This document shows positions 33,050 through 42,064 of a stretch of DNA of 64,000 nucleotides, piece after piece. The position numbers and the translations under genes are program-made. The notes beneath the pieces are model-generated. The model had not been told where the DNA came from and searched no databases. It saw only the letters and a program-made list of their open reading frames with translations. The DNA comes from Coriobacteriia bacterium (GTDB taxonomy: Bacteria; Actinomycetota; Coriobacteriia; Anaerosomatales; JAAXUF01): NCBI GenBank assembly GCA_013336165.1, contig JAAXUF010000004.1, positions 1-64,000 of the forward strand, written 5' to 3'. Numbering within the stretch: the first letter of the stretch is position 1; every line of letters begins with the position of its first letter.

Positions 33050-33836
33050 CACTGTGTCCATCTTGTCGATGCTTCTCAAGCCGAACCAGCGTTCCGCCGT
33101 CTCTTGGGCACTCGAAGTCGACCCGATCCATCAATGCTCTCATGAACATGACGCCTCGGCCACTCGATGCATACAAGTCATCACAGGGTGTCTGTGCGGC
33201 GCCGTCGAAACCCCGTCCGTTGTCGAGGACTTCAAGCACCACCCGATCTCCATAGGCCAAGATGCGAACCGCCACACTCGGAACTCCGTCAATGGGCTTG
33301 CCGTGCCGCACTGCGTTGGCGAGAGCCTCGCCCAAGGCCACCTTGATGTCGAAGATTGCTGAGTCCGGAAAACCCAGAGTTTTTACTATCCCGCTGACTT
33401 CTTCTCGTGCTTCCGCCAGCCGGTTCACATCCGAGGCGACGAACAGCTCCCTAGTCCATAGTGGCTCGCTCGTGACTTCGGAAAGCTCAAGTCCACTGAT
33501 CGCCTCGCTGACATCCGGGCTCATTGTGATCGAAACGGCTACGTGTATCAGTCCGGACAACTCGAGAATGCGCGCTATATCCGAGTTCGCCCCAGCAAGC
33601 ACCAGACGTCCACCCCGTGGTTTCAGTTGGTGATCCAGCCACACCAGGAGTCCGAGGGCCGAACTGTCCGCATAGACCACATCAGTCAGGTCGAGTACGA
33701 GATCGGAACAACCACCATCGAGCACGCTCGCCAGATCAGCCCGCAACTCGGGCACCACCGCCGTGTCGATATCGCCCGACAAGCCCACCACGCAGACACG
33801 TGTGTCATTGTGTAGCCTAACGTCGAACGGGGCCAT
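33036..33836 (-). CDS. Fused STAS antagonist and HATPase_c anti-sigma kinase
   Basis: A 266-residue two-domain switch protein. Residues 1-110 are an anti-sigma-factor antagonist STAS domain with the phosphorylatable Ser in VVYADSSALGLLVWLD. Residues 125-255 are an RsbW/SpoIIAB-type serine kinase with N box GEALANAVRHG, G1 DNGRGFD and G2 SSGRGVMFMRALMD. These two usually sit on separate proteins and switch partners; here they are one chain. AAGGAGG precedes the ATG, and the start overlaps the upstream SpoIIE phosphatase gene by 20 bases, which supplies the matching phosphatase. No sigma-B-type factor is in the window. Confidence 0.88.
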   Translation of the reverse strand: MAPFDVRLHNDTRVCVVGLSGDIDTAVVPELRADLASVLDGGCSDLVLDLTDVVYADSSALGLLVWLDHQLKPRGGRLVLAGANSDIARILELSGLIHVAVSITMSPDVSEAISGLELSEVTSEPLWTRELFVASDVNRLAEAREEVSGIVKTLGFPDSAIFDIKVALGEALANAVRHGKPIDGVPSVAVRILAYGDRVVLEVLDNGRGFDGAAQTPCDDLYASSGRGVMFMRALMDRVDFECPRDGGTLVRLEKHRQDGHSDGES

Positions 33837-36399
33837 TGCTATCTCCTCCTTCGTGAGCGCCCCTTGGGACAATCGATCTGCCCCGCATTGCGATCGCAAG
33901 CACCGCTATGTCGTCTCGAAGCTCACCGTGCGAAAACCTTCGAACCGCCGAAAGAATCCCCGAAACCACGTCCTCCGGAGTGCACTGCGTATCGAGAACC
34001 TCTCTGATCCGCATCTCGCCGAAGAATGCCGTATTCCGTCTGGCCTCGGTGACTCCGTCAGTGTAAAGCAGCACAACGTCTCCAGGTAGCACTCCTACGC
34101 TGTATTCCCCATATTGCGACTCCATCCCCGCCCCAAGCAACGGCCCCGTCGACGAAAGCGATTCGATGCCGCCGGCCTTTCGGCCGATCAGCCCCGGAGG
34201 ATGTCCGCCATTCGCCCACGTGAGCCTCCCGGTTGCGGGATCGAGTCTGCCAAGCCACAGAGTCACAATGTCACTGGGCTCCCCAGACTCGGTCACCAGA
34301 CGGTTAACGCGTTCAACGACCGCTGAAACGCTCAGGCCTGCGCTGACCAGCGCCCTGACCGAGTACTTGATCATAGATGTCTTGGTCGCCGCATGCACCC
34401 CCTTGCCGCATACGTCTGCGATCGCGAACCACAGTTGTCCGTCAGGCGCGCGAAAGAGATCGTAGTAGTCACCGCCGATCTCAGCCTCGGTGCCCGCCGG
34501 CTGATAGGCTGCCGCAAAATCGAACTCCGGATCGGGCGGTAGTGTGCCTGGCAGAATGGACCTCTGGAGTACCTCCGCGACATCGTGCTCACGGCTGTAG
34601 AGTCGCGCCGTATCCAACGCAAGCGCAGCCTGCGAGGCGAATGTCTGCAGCATGCTGTGGTCTTCCTCGGCAAATGCGGCGGGTTCCCTCGACAAGACGA
34701 CGAGCACGCCAATCGAGCGGCCTCGGGCCAGCAGCGGGACGGCGAGGAGAGAGTGCAGGCCATGAGCGGCAGCAGTCCCCGCGATGCCGTCGAGCGTCTC
34801 GTGCAGATCCCAGAATGAGACCGGCTCACCGGTGGAGATAACGTATCCGGGCACGTCCTCCCCCGGCGACAGTCTCAGGTCGACGAATTCGGGCGGGACC
34901 GCGCCGCGCGCCATCGCTGTGGTGATTACGCGGGTCCTCGCGTCATACGTCATGAGCGCAACGGCATCGGCCGAGAGAATCCTCTGAACCACGTCCAACA
35001 CGCGGTTCAAGACGACGTTCACCTGAAGCGACGATCCGACTGCCTGGCTGATGTTGAAGATAGTCTCCAGTTTGTCTGCCCTCGCGACTGCCCGTTCGTA
35101 GAGGTATGCGTTGTCGAGGGCCAAGACAAGTTCGTTGGACAGGGCCTGGGCAAGTTCGACGTCGCGCTGTCCAACCACCTGACCCGCGCGCTCTATCGCC
35201 AGAACCGCGCCGCGTGTGCTCTCAAAATCAACAGGAACCAAGAGTAGTTCCCTGACGTCTGACCGCTCAAAGACGGTGTTCTCGTCCCCGTCGACAGCTT
35301 GGTGAACCACCGCAGGTCTGCCTGTTCCGAGCCGCCCAAACGCGGTTCGCGCCATCTCGAGCAGCGCCTGCTCTGAACTGCAGTCCTCAGCAGGTTCAAG
35401 TCCGAGGACGGCACGGTCGTTGAAGGCGAACCGAACCTTCTCGGCGCAGAAGAGATCAGCGATGACCCCGCCCACCTCAGTCAGAGCCGGTCCCAGACCT
35501 CCCGGGCGCGCCAGACTCTCAGCCGCCATCCGAAGACCCTCAGAAACACGGCACATCTCCTCTTCAGTGGCCAGACGCCTCGAATTCCCTATGACGACAC
35601 CAGCCTGTGCGCAGAAGAGTCCCACCAGCTCGCGTTCAGCCTCGGAGAAAGGTCTACCGATGCCCCGTGCAACGACGACAACTCCAAGCACCTCGTGAGC
35701 GTTCGTGAGCGGCGTCACGAGAACAGCCGAGGGCAAGAGGAGATCCCATCCCGGCAACTCCTCAGCGATGGTGCCTTCGCCGGCCGCATACGCCGCCGAG
35801 CATGCGCTTGTCTGAGCCTTCGCCAGCCAGCTATCGCCAAGAGCGTCAATCAGAGGAGTCCCTGTCACGCCGATCCCGTGATCGCTGGAAAGCACCAGCC
35901 ATCGCCCGCCTCCGTCTGCCAGATAGGCAGCCGAGGCCGAGACGGGTCCGGCCATCTCGTCCACCGCTTCGAGGACTGCATCCAAGGCCTGATCTGCCCG
36001 CTCCGCAGCGCCAAGGGTACGTGACAAGTTGCGCAAAGCGCTCAGCTTGGTCGCGACGGCACCGAAAGCGTCGACAAGCGGCTTGAGCCTGGTTCCTGCA
36101 TCATCTGGAAGGGACCCACCGTGTGAACCTTCAACGAGGTGTCGAGCGATTCGCGTCAGAAGGAAGAGCAGCCGGATATCTCGTCGAAAGACCAGCCACA
36201 GGACAACAGCAACAGTCAATGCGCCGAAAGTCACGCAGGCACCGCCCAGCATCGCTATGGCGTCTGCCGACAGTGGAGTGCGCCATGCACCCACCAACAC
36301 GACCGCAGCGACTCCACCCGCCGCAAGGGCCACTACCGCGCACAAGAGCACGATGATGCGTGCGACGGGCATCGCAGAGCCTCTGCGGCGCTCATTCAT
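33817..36399 (-). CDS. Membrane GAF-SpoIIE (PP2C) phosphatase
   Basis: An 860-residue signalling phosphatase. Two membrane helices (residues 12-37 and 48-68) precede three GAF-type sensor domains at about 120-265, 280-430 and 440-600. A SpoIIE/RsbU PP2C domain covers about 620-845, with EIGGDYYDLF, ADVCGKGVHAA, WANGGHPPGLI, VLLYTDGVTEA and DDIAVLAI as the metal and core motifs. It should dephosphorylate the STAS domain encoded just downstream, with 20 bases of overlap. The ATG at 36399 lies 9 bases from the CopZ-like stop; an ATG at 36372 with AGAGG 7 bases upstream is an equally good start. Confidence 0.9.
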   Translation of the reverse strand: MNERRRGSAMPVARIIVLLCAVVALAAGGVAAVVLVGAWRTPLSADAIAMLGGACVTFGALTVAVVLWLVFRRDIRLLFLLTRIARHLVEGSHGGSLPDDAGTRLKPLVDAFGAVATKLSALRNLSRTLGAAERADQALDAVLEAVDEMAGPVSASAAYLADGGGRWLVLSSDHGIGVTGTPLIDALGDSWLAKAQTSACSAAYAAGEGTIAEELPGWDLLLPSAVLVTPLTNAHEVLGVVVVARGIGRPFSEAERELVGLFCAQAGVVIGNSRRLATEEEMCRVSEGLRMAAESLARPGGLGPALTEVGGVIADLFCAEKVRFAFNDRAVLGLEPAEDCSSEQALLEMARTAFGRLGTGRPAVVHQAVDGDENTVFERSDVRELLLVPVDFESTRGAVLAIERAGQVVGQRDVELAQALSNELVLALDNAYLYERAVARADKLETIFNISQAVGSSLQVNVVLNRVLDVVQRILSADAVALMTYDARTRVITTAMARGAVPPEFVDLRLSPGEDVPGYVISTGEPVSFWDLHETLDGIAGTAAAHGLHSLLAVPLLARGRSIGVLVVLSREPAAFAEEDHSMLQTFASQAALALDTARLYSREHDVAEVLQRSILPGTLPPDPEFDFAAAYQPAGTEAEIGGDYYDLFRAPDGQLWFAIADVCGKGVHAATKTSMIKYSVRALVSAGLSVSAVVERVNRLVTESGEPSDIVTLWLGRLDPATGRLTWANGGHPPGLIGRKAGGIESLSSTGPLLGAGMESQYGEYSVGVLPGDVVLLYTDGVTEARRNTAFFGEMRIREVLDTQCTPEDVVSGILSAVRRFSHGELRDDIAVLAIAMRGRSIVPRGAHEGGDSNGPVRR

Positions 36400-36408
36400 G
36401 ACGAAGCG

Positions 36409-36630
36409 CTAGTCCACAAGCTCGGCGTCGTAGCCGGCACCCCGTATCGCCAGAATGATCTCGTTTTCGGTGACGATATCGGGGTCGAAGCGCACGACCG
36501 TCTCGGCGGACGCGAGATCTGTCGAGACATCGGCAACGCCTTCAAGTTCGCCGACAGTCATGTCGACCAGCTTCGAACATGATGCACAGTGCAACCCCGA
36601 TGTCTTGAAGTACTTCGTGGTTTCACTCAT
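36409..36630 (-). CDS. Heavy-metal-associated (CopZ/HMA-like) domain protein
   Basis: A 73-residue ferredoxin-fold metal-binding protein. The CxxC site lies in SGLHCASCSKLVD near residues 11-23 and the fold ends AIRGAGYDAELVD, as in copper chaperones. The usual Met two before the first Cys (M-x-C-x-x-C) is replaced by His-adjacent LHC, so metal preference may differ from CopZ. It sits between the NtrC-like gene (35 bp upstream) and the SpoIIE gene (9 bp downstream) with no P-type ATPase nearby. Confidence 0.87.
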   Translation of the reverse strand: MSETTKYFKTSGLHCASCSKLVDMTVGELEGVADVSTDLASAETVVRFDPDIVTENEIILAIRGAGYDAELVD

Positions 36631-36665
36631 GACTCTCTCCTCTTCGTAAGCTCGGGGCCGGTTCG

Positions 36666-38015
36666 CTACAGGCCAAGCCGTTGCATACGCACTTCCAGCG
36701 TCTTGCTGGTCAGGCCCAGGAGTTTTGCCGCTTTGGGTATGCTTGCTCCCGAGCGGTCGATGGCCTGCCTGACAAGATCCAGTTCGACTTCCTCCAAATC
36801 AACTCCCTCTTCAGGCAACACGAAGCCGGTCTGCACTCGGCTGGTCGGCGAGACACCGGCCCGTACCTCGGCAGGCAAGTCGGACACGTCTATCTCGTCA
36901 CCGCGCGAGAGGATGACGATGCGTTCGATGGTATTCTCAAGTTCTCGGATGTTTCCAGGCCACTGATACCGGACAAGAGCCTCCATCGACTCGGGACTAA
37001 GCTTCTTGGTACCAGCCTTGAACTTGTCGAGAAAATGCGCAACCAAGAGGGGGATATCGCCAGAGCGCTGGCGGAGTGTGGGCAACTGAATGGGAACAAC
37101 ATTGAGGCGGTAGAACAGGTCCTCACGAAACTCGCCATCGGCGATCATCTGTTGGAGATCGCGGTTCGTGGCCGCAATGACGCGCACATCCACCTCAACG
37201 CCACGGGTGGCTCCAAGTCGCTCGACACGGCGCTCCTGCAAGACGCGGAGTAACTTGACCTGGGTCGCCGGAGATATGTCGCCTATCTCATCCAGAAACA
37301 GGGTACCCCCATTCGCCATCTCGAACCGGCCCGGCTTGCCCATGACGGCGCCGGTGAACGCGCCCTTCTCATAACCGAACAGCTCGCTTTCGAGCAGGGT
37401 CTCCGGGAGCGCCCCGGCACTCACCGCCACGAAAGGCCTCGATGCCCGATCGGAGAGATTGTGCAATGCATGCGCAATCAGCTCCTTGCCCGTACCGGAC
37501 TCCCCATAGATCACAACGGTCGCGGTTGTCGGAGCGACGCGCTCGATGGTGCTCAGAACGTCGAGCATTGTCTGATCAGATGCCACAATCCCATGAACAT
37601 CGTATTCTCGATTCAGCTCACCCCGGAGCCGCTCGACTTCGGCCGCAAGGCCAGAGTATTTCAGGGCCTTGCCGATGGCCAGCTTCAGCTCTTCCAGATC
37701 AAATGGCTTCGTCAGATATTCGGTCGCCCCGGCCTTCATGGCCTCCACAGCGGTGGCCACATTGCCGTGCGCCGTCAGCATGATGATCGGGAAGCTCAAT
37801 CCCTTCGCACGCACCGTGCGCAAGACCTCCATCCCATCCTTTCCGGGCATGCGGTGATCCAGCACCATCACGTCGGGCTCACGCTCGGCGATCAGATCCA
37901 ACGCCTTGGCGCCATCTGCCGCCTCAATGATCTCGAACCCATCAGCCGCGAGCGCCTGACCGAGAACCCATCGCATATTCTTCTCATCGTCAACAATGAG
38001 CACTCTTTTGATCAT
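36666..38015 (-). CDS. NtrC-family sigma-54-dependent response regulator
   Basis: A 449-residue activator. Residues 3-115 are a receiver with phosphoacceptor Asp in VMVLDHRMPGKDG. The AAA+ domain (about 140-370) has Walker A GESGTGKELIA, the sigma-54 contact loop KGAFTGAV and Walker B GTLFLDEIGDI. A Fis-type HTH ends the protein (GASIPKAAKLLGLTSKTLEV). It activates transcription from -24/-12 promoters when phosphorylated. The ATG at 38015 has GAGGGAAG upstream. The kinase gene lies 10 bp upstream and rpoN before it, so the sensor, activator and sigma factor are one unit. No target promoter was found in the window. Confidence 0.94.
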   Translation of the reverse strand: MIKRVLIVDDEKNMRWVLGQALAADGFEIIEAADGAKALDLIAEREPDVMVLDHRMPGKDGMEVLRTVRAKGLSFPIIMLTAHGNVATAVEAMKAGATEYLTKPFDLEELKLAIGKALKYSGLAAEVERLRGELNREYDVHGIVASDQTMLDVLSTIERVAPTTATVVIYGESGTGKELIAHALHNLSDRASRPFVAVSAGALPETLLESELFGYEKGAFTGAVMGKPGRFEMANGGTLFLDEIGDISPATQVKLLRVLQERRVERLGATRGVEVDVRVIAATNRDLQQMIADGEFREDLFYRLNVVPIQLPTLRQRSGDIPLLVAHFLDKFKAGTKKLSPESMEALVRYQWPGNIRELENTIERIVILSRGDEIDVSDLPAEVRAGVSPTSRVQTGFVLPEEGVDLEEVELDLVRQAIDRSGASIPKAAKLLGLTSKTLEVRMQRLGL

Positions 38016-38025
38016 CGTTCTTCCC

Positions 38026-39489
38026 TCAATCTGTCGACGCGACGTGGAGCCTGATTGTGAACACTGTCCCGCCGGGCCCGCTTTCAACTTCCACCTGACC
38101 GTCGTGATCCTCAATAATCCGGTGCACGACCGTGAGTCCTAGGCCGGTGCCATCGGCCCGCTTGGTGAAGAACGGGTCGAAGATCTTGGCTAAGTCGGCG
38201 GGATCTATACCCGGCCCGGTGTCGGCAACAGATACCTCCACAAAGTACTCATCACTTCGCGCCTCTATGGTTATGATGCCGCCAATGTCACCCATCGCCT
38301 GTACCGCGTTTGTCACCAGATTCAGAAATACCTGCTCGAGTTGATCGGGGTCACCGCTCACGGCCGGCAGGTCCTCCGGGACCTTCTGCACGATCCGGAC
38401 ACCGGACTGCAGTGCGAATCGGCTCGCAAACGACACGATGTGGGCGATCGTTTCGCGCAGGTCCGTCCGCACGAGAGTGGGCGTGCTCGGCCTGCCAAAG
38501 TCCAGGAGGGCCTTGATGACACGGTTGAGCCGATCGATCTCCTGCTTGATGACCCCAGCGATCTCCTTGATGCGGGCCGCATCACCGTGAGCATCTTCCA
38601 GCAGCTGAACGCTCGCACGGATCACCCCCAGCGGATTGCGCACCTCGTGAGCAACGCCTGCGGTCAGCTGTCCCAACGCGGCAAGCCTATCTGCCCGGAT
38701 GAGCTGATCCGTCAGGGCTTTCACGTCAGAGACGTCCTCCAGCGTGATGACTGCCCCAAGGTTGTCCCCATCTACATCGCGCATGCATGACGTGGACGCC
38801 TGCACGTGCAGCATGCGCCCACCGACCGTCTGAATGGTCGTCTCTCTCATGGCGAGAGGCAATCGGCCGGCCAACACCTTCGCGACATCGCCGCCGAGAC
38901 CGCCGTCCGACCGGAACAGCGATCCGATCGGCTTGGGAACCATCTCGAACTCCGAGACCCCGAGCATACGTTCCGCTGCCGCATTGGCCGTCGCGACCGA
39001 TCCATCAGGACCTACCGTGAGCACCGCCGAAGTGATCGAGCGCAGAATCGACTGTGTGTAGTCTTGGATGTTGATGAGCTGAATCGCCCTGTCTTCAAGC
39101 TTCTTGTAGGCGCCTTCCAACTGTAGAGACATGCGTTTGAGATCCGCGTTCTTCGTCTGTTCCGTATCGCGCATGGTGCCCAGTATCGCACCCACCGCAA
39201 TCAGCGATCCCACCTCAAGCCAGGTGTCGAATCCGAGGACTGCCGATTCCCCGACCGGCAGCCACGAGTGCAACACCACGATCGCACACGCCACGACTAC
39301 TGCAACGATTCCTCCCCGCCTGCCGAACAGATACGCGGCATAGCCCACCGGAATGTAGTACAGCCGCTGGTGAAGACTCCACAATGGCACGCCTCCGACC
39401 GTGGCACCCGCGAAGAGATACAGTACGGTTATCAGCAGGAACATCAGGAAGATGATGATGACTGCTGGAGCAGCTTTCTTGCCGCTCAT
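38026..39489 (-). CDS. NtrB-like membrane sensor histidine kinase
   Basis: A 487-residue kinase. Three to four hydrophobic segments occupy residues 8-105 with almost no extracellular loop, followed by a helical linker, a PAS domain at about 140-260, a HisKA domain with the phosphorylated His in TAGVAHEVRNPLGVIRAS near residue 287, and an HATPase_c domain with FLNLVTNAVQAMGD, DTGPGIDP and GTGLGLTVV. The pattern H-E-V-R-N-P-L is typical of NtrB/ZraS-type partners of NtrC regulators. Its ATG overlaps the rpoN stop by 4 bases. The signal is unknown; a membrane-embedded sensor is suggested by the lack of a large outer loop. Confidence 0.92.
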   Translation of the reverse strand: MSGKKAAPAVIIIFLMFLLITVLYLFAGATVGGVPLWSLHQRLYYIPVGYAAYLFGRRGGIVAVVVACAIVVLHSWLPVGESAVLGFDTWLEVGSLIAVGAILGTMRDTEQTKNADLKRMSLQLEGAYKKLEDRAIQLINIQDYTQSILRSITSAVLTVGPDGSVATANAAAERMLGVSEFEMVPKPIGSLFRSDGGLGGDVAKVLAGRLPLAMRETTIQTVGGRMLHVQASTSCMRDVDGDNLGAVITLEDVSDVKALTDQLIRADRLAALGQLTAGVAHEVRNPLGVIRASVQLLEDAHGDAARIKEIAGVIKQEIDRLNRVIKALLDFGRPSTPTLVRTDLRETIAHIVSFASRFALQSGVRIVQKVPEDLPAVSGDPDQLEQVFLNLVTNAVQAMGDIGGIITIEARSDEYFVEVSVADTGPGIDPADLAKIFDPFFTKRADGTGLGLTVVHRIIEDHDGQVEVESGPGGTVFTIRLHVASTD

Positions 39490-40874
39490 CTGCGCCGCCT
39501 TGCCCAGCTCGGCTCGATGTGTAATTCTTCCCGGTACTTTGCCACCGTCCTCCTCGCAACGGTAACGCCCTCCTTGGAGAGCATCTCGGCGAGACTTTGG
39601 TCCGATAGCGGCTTTGCCGCATCTTCTTCTTGTACGAACTCTTTGAGACGCCGCTTGATGCTTGTGGCCGCGACATCCATTCCGGATGTCGTCCGATATC
39701 CTCCGCTGAAGAAATGCTTCAACTCAAACAGCCCATACGGCGTCGCAATGTACTTGCCCGTCACACCGCGTGACACCGTTGACAGGTGCACTCCGATCTC
39801 GACCGCCACATCCTCAAGGCGAAGCGGACGCAACATCCCCTTGCCGTTTTCGAAGAAATCCTGCTGCACATCCAAGATGATCTCGGCAATGCGCGACACT
39901 GTGTCCTTGCGCCTGTCCACATTCTTTATGAAGCTCTCCGCCGAGCGGATCTTGTCCTTCAGATATCGGCGCGTGTCACCATCGGCAGAAGAGTCGCTAC
40001 GCAGCATCGACCGGTAGCGCGGGGACACGCGAAGCGAAGGAAGCGCTTCGTTGTTCGGAGTAATCGTCCAGTCGTCTCCGAGTCTGCGGACCGTGACATC
40101 CGGCACGATGTAGCCGGGAGAGGGACCGGGCGAGAACGCTCCGGCGGGACGAGGGTTCAGAAGGCGCAGGATCTCGACCAGTCGGCGCACTTCATCTTCG
40201 TCAGTCTTGAGCGAGCGCGCGATCTTGCGATACCGGTTGGCCGCAACGTCATCAAGGTACTCGCGGACGATGCGCATAAGCAGCGGCTCCTCGATGCCGA
40301 GCGAACGCATCTGCAAACACATCGCCTCCGGCAGATCGCGTGCCGCCACACCCGCAGGATCGAGCTGTTGAACGGCTTCCAGCCCTGCCTGAGCGGCGCG
40401 CCGAGAAACCCCGGCCATGCGTGCGATCTCGTCGAGCGAACCGACAAAGAAGCCGTCATCATCAAGCGACCCGACAATGGCACGCCCGGCTCGTGCGACG
40501 CCTTCAGAAAGATCGAGAAGGCCCAGCTGCTCGAGCAGGTAGTCGATGAACGACTGGACTCCGCCGACAAAATCCTCGGTGTTCGTCTGATCGGCGTTCG
40601 GATCTCGCGGCGCAGACTGATCGATCGATTCGAGGTCTTCATACATGTCGAGCCAGTCGTCCCAAGAACGCTCGTCGTCTTCCGCGGGCGGCTCTTCGCC
40701 CTCCACAGGCTCAGATTCGGATTCGTCCACTTCAAGGACGGGGTTCTCAAGCATCTCGACTTCGATAAGCTGCTGAAGGTCGGCGACAGGCATCGCCAGT
40801 ATGCTGAGCCCCTGATACACCTGTGGCGACAGCGTCACTTTGTGGTGCAATTCGGGGCGGTGCGAAAGCTCCAT
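39486..40874 (-). CDS. rpoN: RNA polymerase sigma-54 factor
   Basis: A 462-residue RpoN. Region I has KVTLSPQVYQGLSILAMPVA near residues 12-31 and LIEVEMLENPVLEVDESE. An acidic linker occupies residues 50-90. The core-binding region and the HTH (VAVEIGVHLSTVSRGVTGKY) follow, and the RpoN box ARRTVAKYREEL is at the end. GGGAGGG lies 4 bases before the ATG at 40874. The ATGA overlap with the kinase gene links it to a two-component system. Sigma-54 is rare in Actinobacteria, so its local two-component partners suggest a dedicated or acquired circuit. Confidence 0.96.
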   Translation of the reverse strand: MELSHRPELHHKVTLSPQVYQGLSILAMPVADLQQLIEVEMLENPVLEVDESESEPVEGEEPPAEDDERSWDDWLDMYEDLESIDQSAPRDPNADQTNTEDFVGGVQSFIDYLLEQLGLLDLSEGVARAGRAIVGSLDDDGFFVGSLDEIARMAGVSRRAAQAGLEAVQQLDPAGVAARDLPEAMCLQMRSLGIEEPLLMRIVREYLDDVAANRYRKIARSLKTDEDEVRRLVEILRLLNPRPAGAFSPGPSPGYIVPDVTVRRLGDDWTITPNNEALPSLRVSPRYRSMLRSDSSADGDTRRYLKDKIRSAESFIKNVDRRKDTVSRIAEIILDVQQDFFENGKGMLRPLRLEDVAVEIGVHLSTVSRGVTGKYIATPYGLFELKHFFSGGYRTTSGMDVAATSIKRRLKEFVQEEDAAKPLSDQSLAEMLSKEGVTVARRTVAKYREELHIEPSWARRRR

Positions 40875-40990
40875 CGACCCTCCCTCGATGCGCAAACGGG
40901 AACCAGAAAGCGCCCGCCATTGCAAAAAGTATACCACCGCGGAACCGGACTCAGACTTGGCCGACGGTGGCGAGCTCCTGCGTGATCGGC

Positions 40991-41950
40991 CTAATCCCGC
41001 GGAGGAAGGATTGGAGATTGCGTGCGCGCCGGAAGCTGAACCACGATTATCGCTGCGATCACCAGCAGCCCACCCGCAATTTGCAGCAATGTCAGCGTTT
41101 CGCCGAAGAGCAGAAACGCGCCGAAGCCGGCGATCACCGGCTCGACAGTCGAAGTGACCGTGGCGTTTGTCGGCGCAATGTACTTGAGCGCGGCGAGAAA
41201 GGCTGTGAACGGGATGATCGTGCTGAATACCGCCATGAACAACACGGCGCTCATCGTCTTGGGGTCGGCGAATACGCCGAGAACTGCGCGCGGACCGAGT
41301 ACGACAAGCCAGAAGATCGATGCGAATCCGAGCCCCCAAACGAGAGTCGTATACGGGCTGAAGCGACTGGCGGCAACGGCACCCATCAGCGAGTAGATCG
41401 CGAAGAACACCGCCGAGAGCAGCCCCCACATCAGTCCCGCCTGCGACACCACGGGCCCGCCTTTATCGAGTGCCCCTACAACGAGAGCGCTCCCGCCCAC
41501 AGAAAGGGCAACGCCGATGGGCAGCGTCCATGTGAATCGGTGGCGCATGAAGGCAACCCCTATCACCAGCACGAGCACCGGTGCTAGGTACTCAAGAAGA
41601 ACTGCCGTGGCTACGTTGGCCAAGGACAGTGTCTTGAAGTATGTGAAGTGAACCATGGCGAGACCGACCACCCCAAAGATGGCCAAGAACGGAACGTCAT
41701 GCGGCGTGATCCTGAGTTCGTCCCTTTTCCAGAATGCGAGCACAACAGCCATGAGGAGGAAAGCGGAGAGGGCACGGGCCCCCGCCAGAGCGGTCGGCTC
41801 GATCGCGATACCCAGCGGCGGCACCGGCCAGGAAGCCGTGGCAGCCGAGGATTGTGTGAACAGCCACTTGGCCGTAAGGCCTCCGGTCGCCCAAAACGTA
41901 GCAGCCAGCAGAGCGAGAGAGTAGCCCTGCAGGCGGTGTGAACCAGACAA
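40991..41950 (-). CDS. EamA/DMT-family transporter
   Basis: A 319-residue membrane protein with ten hydrophobic segments in two EamA repeats, the first beginning SLALLAATFWATGGLTAKWL and the second GLMWGLLSAVFFAIYSLMGA. The C-terminus ends in a short basic tail. These are drug/metabolite exporters with varied substrates. The TTG start at 41950 has GGAG 6 bases upstream. It is divergent from the CsoR-family repressor gene with the operator dyad between them, so it may be under that repressor's control. A promoter on its side of the dyad is not clear. Confidence 0.87.
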   Translation of the reverse strand: MSGSHRLQGYSLALLAATFWATGGLTAKWLFTQSSAATASWPVPPLGIAIEPTALAGARALSAFLLMAVVLAFWKRDELRITPHDVPFLAIFGVVGLAMVHFTYFKTLSLANVATAVLLEYLAPVLVLVIGVAFMRHRFTWTLPIGVALSVGGSALVVGALDKGGPVVSQAGLMWGLLSAVFFAIYSLMGAVAASRFSPYTTLVWGLGFASIFWLVVLGPRAVLGVFADPKTMSAVLFMAVFSTIIPFTAFLAALKYIAPTNATVTSTVEPVIAGFGAFLLFGETLTLLQIAGGLLVIAAIIVVQLPARTQSPILPPRD

Positions 41951-41991
41951 ATCCGTCTCCTTGGCAGTAGCGTGTAGCGCGCGGCGTCTTG

Positions 41992-42020
41992 TTGCTGATA
42001 CCCCTAGGGGGTATCATTAT
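41992..42020 (+). promoter_or_regulatory. CsoR/CstR-type operator inside the repressor promoter
   Basis: GATACCCC-TAG-GGGGTATC (41997-42015) is a perfect 8-bp inverted repeat. It occupies the spacer between a candidate -35 TTGCTG (41992-41997) and -10 CATTAT (42015-42020), 17 bp apart, upstream of the CsoR-family gene at 42065. Such C/G-tract dyads are the known operator form of this family, so autoregulation is likely. The dyad at 10652-10667 has the same ATACCC core. Confidence 0.75.
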
Positions 42021-42064
42021 CGGTAATCGATTCAGCATACCGCAATGAAAGGGCACGGGGAGTC

